In this document: piece after piece, positions 1 to 4,304 of the stretch | How positions within the stretch are numbered: position 1 is the first letter of the stretch | Layout of the letters: each line of letters starts with the position of its first letter | NCBI GenBank assembly: GCA_900769375.1 | Contig: CAAGGN010000207.1 | Span: forward strand, 1 to 5,461 | Direction: 5' to 3' | Source: Clostridia bacterium | GTDB lineage: Bacteria; Bacillota; Clostridia; Oscillospirales; Acutalibacteraceae | Length of the DNA: 5,461 nt | The notes under the pieces: model-generated | What the model saw: only the letters and a program-made list of their open reading frames with translations | Told to the model about the DNA's origin: nothing | Database searches by the model: none | Translations under genes and position numbers: made by a program

Positions 1-93
1 AAAAAGATTTGCGAAAAATGCAAAATCATTAAGCGCAAGGGAAAAATCATGGTTATCCGTGAGAACCCCAAGCACAAACAGCGTCAGGGTTAA
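1..93 (+). CDS. rpmJ: 50S ribosomal protein L36, 3' part (5' end outside window)
   Basis: Thirty C-terminal residues of ribosomal protein L36, a very small zinc-ribbon protein of the large ribosomal subunit. The reading frame is open from base 1 and ends at TAA 91-93. The ending NPKHKQRQG and the CEKC pair (fragment residues 4-7) are diagnostic of L36; about seven N-terminal residues are missing to the left. In zinc-binding L36 the metal is held by three cysteines and one histidine. Here the first two cysteines and the histidine (fragment residue 25) are present, but the third cysteine is replaced by arginine (fragment residue 20, codon CGT 58-60). The gene lies directly before rpsM, its usual place between infA and rpsM. 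The identification is very secure; the consequence of the ligand change is unknown. Confidence 0.95.
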   Translation, partial: KKICEKCKIIKRKGKIMVIRENPKHKQRQG

Positions 94-100
94 TTGCGCG

Positions 101-114
101 AAGCCGTAGGGCTT
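101..114 (+). other. Small hairpin between rpmJ and rpsM
   Basis: AAGCC (101-105) and GGCTT (110-114) form a 5-bp stem with a four-base GTAG loop. An A-run follows rather than a T-run, so this is not an intrinsic terminator on the + strand. It lies 11 nt before the rpsM ribosome binding site (126-132). In E. coli the leader just before rpsM holds the S4-binding pseudoknot; this 48-nt gap shows no comparable knot, only this short stem. It may be structural noise. Confidence 0.3.
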
Positions 115-141
115 AAAAAAATAATGGAGGTGCTTTGATAA

Positions 142-510
142 ATGGCACGTATTGCAGGTGTTGACCTTCCTAATGATAAGAGAGTTGAAATCGGACTCAC
201 TTATATCTATGGTATCGGTCTTACAACATCCAAAAAGATTCTTGCCGACACAGGTGTAGATCCTGATGTTCGCGTTAAGGATTTGTCAGAAGAAGATATT
301 TCAAAGTTACGTGAGTATATCGACCACAACCTTCAGGTAGAAGGTGACCGTCGTCGTACCGTAGCTCTTGATATCAAGAGACTTATTGAAATCGGCAGTT
401 ATCGCGGTCTTCGTCATCGCAAGGGCCTTCCCGTAAGAGGTCAGCGTTCTAAAACCAATGCGCGTACACGCAAAGGTGTAAAGAAAACCGTTGCTAACAA
501 GAAGAAATAA
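142..510 (+). CDS. rpsM: 30S ribosomal protein S13
   Basis: Ribosomal protein S13 sits in the head of the small subunit, where it contacts the P-site tRNA and forms bridges to the large subunit. The 122-residue length fits the family. The N-terminus MARIAGVDLPNDKRVEIGLT is typical, followed by the GIG turn (residues 24-26). The conserved segment SYRGLRHRKGLPVRGQRS (86-103) and NARTRKG (106-112) lead into a lysine-rich C-terminal tail that reaches towards the P site. The ATG is set by a strong ribosome binding site GGAGGTG (126-132), nine bases upstream. It is the first complete gene of the window and is followed by rpsK after 16 nt, so the two are cotranscribed. Nothing is unusual in length or conserved residues. 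Confidence 0.98.
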   Translation: MARIAGVDLPNDKRVEIGLTYIYGIGLTTSKKILADTGVDPDVRVKDLSEEDISKLREYIDHNLQVEGDRRRTVALDIKRLIEIGSYRGLRHRKGLPVRGQRSKTNARTRKGVKKTVANKKK

Positions 511-526
511 GTAGGAGGAAGAATAA

Positions 527-925
527 ATGGCTACTGCTAAAAAAGCGAACGGTTCACGCCGTCGTCGCGAAAAGAAAAATATTGAACGTGGTGCCGCTCA
601 TATTCAGTCAACCTTCAACAACACAATAGTTACCATCACCGATACTCAGGGCAACGCTCTTTCTTGGGCTTCTGCCGGCGAGCTCGGTTTCAGAGGTTCT
701 AAGAAATCTACTCCCTTCGCAGCACAGAGCGCAGCAGAAACCGCTGCTAAGGCTGCTATGGAGCATGGTCTTAAAACTGTTGAAGTTTATGTTAAAGGTC
801 CCGGAGCTGGACGTGAAGCAGCAATTCGCGCATTGCAGTCAGCAGGTCTTGAAGTTAACATGATTAAAGATGTTACTCCCATTCCGCACAATGGCTGCCG
901 TCCTCCCAAGAGAAGACGAGTATAA
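527..925 (+). CDS. rpsK: 30S ribosomal protein S11
   Basis: Ribosomal protein S11 lies on the platform of the small subunit near the mRNA exit and the E site. The 132-residue protein has a basic N-terminal extension (residues 5-17) that is common in Firmicutes. The core follows with STFNNTIVTI (28-37), GELGFRG (51-57), KSTPFAAQ (60-67) and VYVKGPGAGREAA (87-99), and the conserved C-terminus includes HNGCRPPKRRRV (121-132). The asparagine of the HNG motif (residue 122) corresponds to the position reported as isoaspartate in E. coli S11. The AGGAGG ribosome binding site (513-518) lies eight bases before the ATG, just after the rpsM stop. Identification is essentially certain. Confidence 0.98.
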   Translation: MATAKKANGSRRRREKKNIERGAAHIQSTFNNTIVTITDTQGNALSWASAGELGFRGSKKSTPFAAQSAAETAAKAAMEHGLKTVEVYVKGPGAGREAAIRALQSAGLEVNMIKDVTPIPHNGCRPPKRRRV

Positions 926-930
926 TAATT

Positions 931-950
931 TGTAAATCTTAGAATTTACA
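931..950 (+). other. Hairpin in the rpsK-rpsD gap
   Basis: TGTAAAT (931-937) and ATTTACA (944-950) form a perfect 7-bp stem with the six-base loop CTTAGA. Two flanking T-G wobbles can lengthen it. The stem is AT-rich and is followed by GGAAAAATTTT, which is not a clean T-run, so termination here is unlikely. It occupies most of the 49-nt gap before the rpsD ribosome binding site (962-968). It could be an mRNA stability or processing element, or chance in an AT-rich gap. Confidence 0.4.
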
Positions 951-974
951 GGAAAAATTTTGGAGGTGTAACAG

Positions 975-1601
975 ATGGCAAGATATACCGGAGCAGTTTG
1001 CAGACAGTGCCGCCGCGAAGGACAGAAGTTGTTCTTAAAGGGCGAACGCTGCTATTCTGAGAAATGTTCTATCGGCATCCGTGGTTATGCACCCGGACAG
1101 CATGGACAGGGTAGAAAGAAGTCATCCGAATATGGTTTGCAGCTTCGCGCTAAGCAGACCGCAAGACGTTTTTACGGTGTTCAGGAAAAACAGTTTTATC
1201 ACTATTTCGAAATTGCTGAAAGAAAGCAGGGCGTTACCGGTGATAACCTTTTAAGAATTCTTGAAAGTCGTCTTGATAACGTAGTTTACAGAGTTGGCTT
1301 TGCTTCCTCTCGTGCAGAAGCAAGACAGCTTGTTGGTCACGGTCACTTTGAGGTTAACGGAAGCCGTGTAGATATCGCTTCCTACCTTCTTAAAGCAGGT
1401 GACGTAGTTTCTATCTGCGAAAAGAGCCGCGGCAGCGAAAAGATTAAGGCCGTTGTAGAAGCAAATTCTGCAAGACCTGTACCCCAGTGGATCGATATCG
1501 ATCGTGAGAAGCTTGCAGCAAAGGTTATCAGTCTTCCCGAAAGAGACCAGATTGATGCTCCTGTTGAAGAGCAGCTCATCGTCGAGTTCTATTCAAGATA
1601 A
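975..1601 (+). CDS. rpsD: 30S ribosomal protein S4 (four-cysteine, zinc-binding type)
   Basis: Ribosomal protein S4 is a primary 16S rRNA binder that nucleates assembly of the small-subunit body and helps maintain decoding accuracy. In E. coli and Bacillus it also represses its own mRNA. The 208-residue length is typical. The N-terminal part (about 1-95) carries cysteines 9, 12, 26 and 31 in CRQC and CYSEKC, the zinc-binding arrangement known from Thermus-type S4. GYAPGQHGQGRKKSSEYGLQL (37-57) is the family signature. The S4 RNA-binding domain covers about residues 98-160 (RLDNVVYRVGFASSRAEARQLV and onward). The ribosome binding site GGAGGTG (962-968) is six bases before the ATG. Its position between rpsK and rpoA is usual for Clostridia and unlike Bacillus. 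The gap after it holds a candidate regulatory pseudoknot, so an S4 autoregulatory role is worth considering. Confidence 0.98.
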   Translation: MARYTGAVCRQCRREGQKLFLKGERCYSEKCSIGIRGYAPGQHGQGRKKSSEYGLQLRAKQTARRFYGVQEKQFYHYFEIAERKQGVTGDNLLRILESRLDNVVYRVGFASSRAEARQLVGHGHFEVNGSRVDIASYLLKAGDVVSICEKSRGSEKIKAVVEANSARPVPQWIDIDREKLAAKVISLPERDQIDAPVEEQLIVEFYSR

Positions 1602-1607
1602 TAATTG

Positions 1608-1631
1608 GTTTTGGGAGCATATTCCCAAAAC
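1608..1631 (+). other. 9-bp hairpin after rpsD
   Basis: GTTTTGGGA (1608-1616) pairs perfectly with TCCCAAAAC (1623-1631) around the six-base loop GCATAT. The following bases, GGTTATGTCTTTT, contain only a short delayed T-run. It is at best a weak or partial terminator, and rpoA downstream must still be transcribed. Plausible roles are 3'-end protection of an rpsD-containing mRNA, an RNase processing point, or partial attenuation that sets the rpoA level. It sits immediately before the pseudoknot candidate at 1640-1688. Confidence 0.55.
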
Positions 1632-1639
1632 GGTTATGT

Positions 1640-1688
1640 CTTTTATCCGCCGCACTTGGATAAAAGCGTAAAAAAATATATCGTGCGG
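1640..1688 (+). promoter_or_regulatory. Candidate H-type mRNA pseudoknot in the rpoA leader
   Basis: Stem 1 is CTTTTATCC (1640-1648) with GGATAAAAG (1658-1666), nine perfect pairs. Its loop contains CCGCAC (1650-1655), which is perfectly complementary to GTGCGG (1683-1688) downstream and gives a 6-bp GC-rich stem 2. The connecting loops are 1 nt (1649), 2 nt (1656-1657) and 16 A/T-rich nt (1667-1682). These suit a classical H-type pseudoknot: a very short loop across stem 2 and a long A-rich loop along stem 1. Stem 2 ends six bases before the rpoA ribosome binding site GGAG (1695-1698), inside the likely ribosome footprint. A translational control role for rpoA, perhaps through S4 as in the E. 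coli alpha operon, is inference. Confidence 0.6.
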
Positions 1689-1705
1689 AGAAATGGAGCT
1701 TTTAA

Positions 1706-2650
1706 ATGAAAGAAATTGAAAAGCCCAGAATTGATACACTCGAACTTACAGCTGACGGAAAATACGGCAAGTTCGTTATGGAGCCCCTTGAGCGCGGCTA
1801 TGCAATTACACTTGGAAACAGTATGAGAAGAGTTCTTCTTTCCATCCTTCCCGGTGTAGCAATTACCTCCGTTAAGATTGACGGTGTTGTTCATGAGTTT
1901 TCCACCCTTCCCGGTGTAAAAGAGGACGTTACCGAAATCATTCTTAACCTTAAAGGTCTTATCGCTAAATTGCATTCAGATGCTGAAAAGAAGATTTATA
2001 TCGAAGCAGAGGGCCCCTGCGTAGTTACTGCAGCTTCCATTAAAGCTGATTCCGAGGTTGAAATTCTCAATCCTGATATGTATATCGCAACTCTTGACGA
2101 GGGCGCAAAGCTCAATATGGAGATGACTCTCGAAAAGGGTAGAGGTTATGTTCCTGCTGAACAGAATGTAACAAATGAAATCGGTGTTATCGCTACCGAC
2201 TCCATTTATACTCCTGTTGTTAAGGCAAACTTTACCGTTGATAATGCCCGTGTAGGCAGTGATATCGGCAAGAACAAGTTAACTCTCGAGGTTTGGACCG
2301 ATGGTTCTTTATCCGCTAACGAGGCAATTTCTCTTTCTGCCAAGATTCTTATGGAGCATTTAGAGATATTCCTTGATCTTACTGAAGGTGTAAGCAACAC
2401 CGAAAGCATTATGGCTGTTAAGGCAGATAATGAAAAGGAAAAGATTCTCGACCTTACTATTGACGAGCTTGATCTTTCAGTTCGTAGCTTCAACTGCTTA
2501 AAGCGCGCCGGAATCAATACTGTTGAAGACCTTATCAACAAGTCCGAAGAGGATATGCTTAAGGTTCGTAATCTCGGCCGTAAATCTTTGGAAGAGGTAA
2601 TCGCAAAGCTTGATTCTTTCGGTTATACTCTTAAAAAAGAAGACGAATAA
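1706..2650 (+). CDS. rpoA: DNA-directed RNA polymerase subunit alpha
   Basis: The alpha subunit forms the dimer that scaffolds RNA polymerase assembly; its C-terminal domain contacts promoter UP elements and activators. The 314 residues have the usual layout: N-terminal domain about 1-230, a short charged linker about 231-247, and the C-terminal domain about 248-314. GNSMRRVLLSILPG (37-50) is the conserved dimerisation and assembly helix, and EKGRGYVPAEQN (143-154) is typical of the second N-terminal subdomain. In the C-terminal domain, VRSFNCLKRAGI contains Arg260, equivalent to E. coli Arg265 that binds UP-element DNA; KVRNLGRKSLEEV follows. The ATG at 1706 has a modest ribosome binding site GGAG (1695-1698), seven bases upstream, immediately after the pseudoknot candidate. 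It is followed by rplQ after 19 nt. No truncation or missing key residue is visible. Confidence 0.98.
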   Translation: MKEIEKPRIDTLELTADGKYGKFVMEPLERGYAITLGNSMRRVLLSILPGVAITSVKIDGVVHEFSTLPGVKEDVTEIILNLKGLIAKLHSDAEKKIYIEAEGPCVVTAASIKADSEVEILNPDMYIATLDEGAKLNMEMTLEKGRGYVPAEQNVTNEIGVIATDSIYTPVVKANFTVDNARVGSDIGKNKLTLEVWTDGSLSANEAISLSAKILMEHLEIFLDLTEGVSNTESIMAVKADNEKEKILDLTIDELDLSVRSFNCLKRAGINTVEDLINKSEEDMLKVRNLGRKSLEEVIAKLDSFGYTLKKEDE

Positions 2651-2669
2651 TTTAAAGGAGTGAATATCA

Positions 2670-3011
2670 ATGCCAGGTACTCGTAAACTTGGAAGAACCA
2701 GTGATCATAGAACTGCTATGCTTCGCGCAATGGTTACCTTCTTGCTTGAAAAGGGCAGAATCGAAACAACCGTTACTCGCGCAAAGGAAGTTAGCGCTAT
2801 GACAGAGAAGTATATTACACTCGCTAAGAATGATAGTCTCCATAGTAAGCGTCAGGCGTTGGCGTTCATTACTAAGGAAGACGTTGTTGCAAAGCTTTAC
2901 AGCGAAATCGCTCCTAAGTATAAGGACGTTAACGGTGGTTACTGCCGTATTATTAAGACAGGTCCCCGCCGCGGAGATGCAGCAGAGATGGCTATCATCG
3001 AGTTAGTTTAA
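2670..3011 (+). CDS. rplQ: 50S ribosomal protein L17
   Basis: Ribosomal protein L17 is a large-subunit protein located near the peptide exit tunnel. At 113 residues it is the usual short bacterial form. The signature RKLGRTSDHRTAMLR (5-19) and the FLLEKGRIETTVTRAKE segment (24-40) are clear. The conserved ending runs YCRIIKTGPRRGDAAEMAIIEL (91-112), with cysteine where many L17 proteins have threonine. The ribosome binding site AAGGAG (2655-2660) lies nine bases before the ATG. As in most bacteria it is the last gene of the alpha operon; the intrinsic terminator at 3136-3183 follows, with a structured 3' UTR in between. Confidence 0.98.
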   Translation: MPGTRKLGRTSDHRTAMLRAMVTFLLEKGRIETTVTRAKEVSAMTEKYITLAKNDSLHSKRQALAFITKEDVVAKLYSEIAPKYKDVNGGYCRIIKTGPRRGDAAEMAIIELV

Positions 3012-3016
3012 TTCTC

Positions 3017-3052
3017 TTTAGCCGAAACGTTCTATCAGAATAAACGGCTAAG
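3017..3052 (+). other. Two-tier hairpin at the start of the rplQ 3' UTR
   Basis: TTAGCCG (3018-3024) pairs perfectly with CGGCTAA (3045-3051), and a T-G wobble (3017/3052) can extend the base. Inside, GTTCT (3029-3033) can pair with AGAAT (3037-3041), with one wobble, around the loop ATC. The two helices are separated by an A-rich internal loop (AAAC on one side, AAA on the other). It begins six bases after the rplQ stop codon. There is no T-run after it, so it is not itself a terminator. It directly abuts the next long stem (3052-3129) and may stack on it. Function unknown. Confidence 0.5.
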
Positions 3053-3129
3053 TTTAGTGCTCACATTTTCACCATAGTTTTTTTACTTCCGGAAACGCAA
3101 ATGGGTCCGGGATGATGTGTGTACTAAAT
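3052..3129 (+). ncRNA. Candidate structured RNA element in the rplQ 3' UTR
   Basis: A long stem joins 3052-3067 to 3114-3129: of 16 positions, 12 are Watson-Crick pairs, 3 are wobbles and 1 is a T-T mismatch (3061/3120). It encloses a second stem, TTCCGGA (3087-3093) with TCCGGGA (3106-3112), which has one wobble and a 12-base loop (AACGCAAATGGG). On the 5' side 19 bases (3068-3086, with a run of seven T) are unpaired; on the 3' side only one base separates the helices. The asymmetric layout resembles a folded element rather than a simple terminator. It has no promoter of its own that I can see, so it is probably part of the operon mRNA. Rfam has an 'L17 downstream element' in other Firmicutes; whether this belongs to it cannot be decided by eye. 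Confidence 0.5.
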
Positions 3130-3135
3130 GATTTA

Positions 3136-3183
3136 AAATAAACAAAATCCCTCGCCTTTAAGGTGGGGGATTTCTGTTTATTT
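3136..3183 (+). terminator. Rho-independent terminator of the alpha operon
   Basis: AAATCCCTCGCCT (3145-3157) pairs with AGGTGGGGGATTT (3161-3173), a 13-bp stem with two T-G wobbles and the loop TTA. The outer arms AAATAAACA (3136-3144) and TGTTTATTT (3175-3183) add nine perfect pairs after one bulged C (3174). The GC-rich core followed by the T-rich stretch TTTCTGTTTATTT is a good intrinsic terminator on the + strand. It lies 125 nt after rplQ and before the opp promoter, so it separates the two transcription units. Confidence 0.9.
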
Positions 3184-3185
3184 AC

Positions 3186-3231
3186 GTTAAAAAATTACAA
3201 AAATTTAACTTTTTTAATATGGCGATTTAAA
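3186..3231 (+). promoter_or_regulatory. A/T-rich upstream region with inverted repeat (possible UP element)
   Basis: This stretch between the terminator and the -35 box is almost entirely A and T, with A-tracts and T-tracts of the sort bound by the RNA polymerase alpha C-terminal domain. It includes the inverted repeat GTTAAA (3186-3191) and TTTAAC (3204-3209), followed by six T (3210-3215). The stem would be too weak for a convincing terminator, though it could act as a back-up. A regulator-binding role for the repeat is possible but unsupported. Confidence 0.35.
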
Positions 3232-3260
3232 TTGACAAAGTGTTTGATTTGTGATATAAT
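3232..3260 (+). promoter_or_regulatory. Consensus sigma-A promoter for the opp operon
   Basis: A perfect -35 box TTGACA (3232-3237) and perfect -10 box TATAAT (3255-3260) are separated by exactly 17 bases. An extended -10 TG (3252-3253) is also present. Transcription should start around 3267, giving a leader of about 100 nt before oppB. Such a strong core promoter implies high basal activity unless a repressor intervenes; the dyad at 3251-3263 is a candidate operator. Confidence 0.93.
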
Positions 3261-3263
3261 CAC
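3251..3263. promoter_or_regulatory. Dyad overlapping the opp -10 box (candidate operator)
   Basis: GTGAT (3251-3255) and ATCAC (3259-3263) form a perfect inverted repeat around ATA, overlapping the -10 box. A protein bound here would block polymerase. The GTGA/TCAC half-sites resemble those of CRP/FNR-family or GntR-like regulators, but the spacer is short and no regulator is encoded in the window. Part of the dyad is forced by the TATAAT consensus, which lowers its weight. Confidence 0.35.
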
Positions 3264-3266
3264 TGT

Positions 3267-3366
3267 ATGACTAATTTAATGGGTTACTATACTGTAAAAC
3301 GATTTATATATATGTTTTATATCTTGCAAACTCATAGTTAAAGAATATTTTGAGAGGATGAATATT
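3267..3366 (+). other. Leader of the opp operon, with possible 24-codon ORF
   Basis: The region from the predicted transcription start to the oppB start. A weak AT-rich hairpin is possible (3293-3301 with 3313-3321; nine pairs including two wobbles). A 24-codon ORF runs from ATG 3267 to TAA 3339-3341, rich in aromatic and hydrophobic residues. It has no ribosome binding site, and its ATG falls on the predicted transcription start, so it could only be leaderless. I see no known riboswitch and no terminator in this stretch. The ORF is not called as a gene. Confidence 0.35.
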
Positions 3367-4293
3367 TTGGATTCCAAACTGGCCTTATATATCGTAAAGC
3401 GTTTGCTTTTAGCGATATTTACGGTATTCCTTGTAATCACAATCACGTTTTTTGCCATGAAGGCAATCCCCGGCGGTCCATTCCTTAGTGAAAAAGCCGC
3501 AACCCCTGCAGTTACTGCCGCTCTTGAAGCCAAGTACGGTCTTGATAAGCCCGTTATGGAGCAGTATGTAACTTATCTTGAAGGCGTTATTAAGTTTGAT
3601 TTCGGTCCATCTATTAAGAATAGAGGCCGTGAGGTTTCGGACTTGCTTTTAGAGGGCTTTAGAACCAGTGGTAAGCTTGGTCTTATGGCCGCAGGCATCG
3701 CTATCGTTATGGGTCTTATTTTTGGCTCCTTAGCGTCTGTGTTCCATAACAAAGTAATTGATAAGGTTATAATGGTGCTCTCAACCGCTTCGGTTGCTAT
3801 GCCATCCTTCGTTATAGCTACGATACTATTATTGCTTCTGTGTATAACGATTCCGATTTTCCCGTCCAACGGTTCAACAGCCGCAGGACTTATCCTTCCC
3901 GTTATATCCTTAAGCTTGTATCCTATGGCCTATATAACCCGTCTTACAAGGTCGAGTATGCTTGACGTTTTAGGTCAGGATTATATACGTACCGCGAGGG
4001 CAAAGGGTGTATCACCTGCCAAGGTAATCTTCAAACACTCTCTTAAAAACGCAGTTACCCCCGTTATAACCTACGTAGGTCCTATGATTGCTTATATTCT
4101 TACCGGTAGCTTGGTAGTTGAAAAAATATTCGCAGTTCCGGGACTTGGTAACTATTTCTTCTCAAGCATTATAAACCGTGACTATCCCATGATTATGGGT
4201 ACTACGATTTTCCTTGCAACAATAATGGTAATTATGACTCTTCTTTCGGATATCTGCTATAAAATATTCGACCCAAGAGTAGATTTCAGTTAG
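3367..4293 (+). CDS. oppB: Oligopeptide ABC transporter, permease subunit OppB
   Basis: Inner-membrane channel subunit of a peptide importer of the OppB/DppB family; it pairs with OppC and is driven by the OppD/OppF ATPases. From TTG 3367 it is 308 residues, close to the family norm. Membrane segments lie at about 10-31, 102-125, 134-162, 174-191, 235-256 and 278-298. Features shared with OppB are PGGPF, EAKYGLDKPVMEQY, DFGPS, the cytoplasmic ATPase-docking (EAA) loop IRTARAKGVSPAKVIFKHSLKNA and the NRDYPMIM segment before the last helix; the ending DPRVDFS is also typical. An ATG at 3358 is in frame, but the only ribosome binding site, GAGG (3354-3357), touches it with no spacing, whereas TTG 3367 lies nine bases away. 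TTG is therefore preferred; the ATG would add MNI. It is the first gene of the opp operon and its stop overlaps the oppC ribosome binding site. OppB rather than DppB is a judgement from overall sequence; the peptide substrate cannot be read from the permease. Confidence 0.93.
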   Translation: MDSKLALYIVKRLLLAIFTVFLVITITFFAMKAIPGGPFLSEKAATPAVTAALEAKYGLDKPVMEQYVTYLEGVIKFDFGPSIKNRGREVSDLLLEGFRTSGKLGLMAAGIAIVMGLIFGSLASVFHNKVIDKVIMVLSTASVAMPSFVIATILLLLLCITIPIFPSNGSTAAGLILPVISLSLYPMAYITRLTRSSMLDVLGQDYIRTARAKGVSPAKVIFKHSLKNAVTPVITYVGPMIAYILTGSLVVEKIFAVPGLGNYFFSSIINRDYPMIMGTTIFLATIMVIMTLLSDICYKIFDPRVDFS

Positions 4294-4304
4294 GAGGCAT
4301 AAAG

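Noticed and set aside
101..141. S4-binding pseudoknot before rpsM as in E. coli
   Set aside because: The gap is only 48 nt and shows just a 5-bp stem. No second complementary loop segment could be found to form a knot.
1382..1579. Minus-strand ORF of 65 codons inside rpsD
   Set aside because: It lies wholly opposite a certain ribosomal gene, has no ribosome binding site or recognisable protein features, and reflects the codon pattern of rpsD. The minus-strand ORFs at 1643-1975, 2206-2541, 3276-3533, 3573-3869 and 4286-4507 overlap rpoA, oppB or oppC in the same way and were rejected for the same reason.
1845..1918. Repeated CCTTCCCGGTGTA in rpoA (around 1845 and 1906)
   Set aside because: Both copies encode LPGV, at residues 48-51 and 68-71, positions that are normally similar in RNA polymerase alpha. 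Shared codon preference explains the DNA repeat; no functional repeat is implied.
3086..3112. Resemblance of ACGCAAA plus TCCGG in the rplQ 3' UTR to part of a cyclic di-GMP riboswitch
   Set aside because: Only a short string is similar. The second conserved half of that riboswitch and its three-helix layout are absent, and no promoter or controlled gene fits.
3186..3215. Inverted repeat GTTAAA/TTTAAC followed by six T as a second terminator
   Set aside because: The 6-bp stem has a single G-C pair and a 12-base loop, too weak for a convincing terminator. A strong terminator lies just upstream. The AT-rich tract is better explained as an upstream promoter region.
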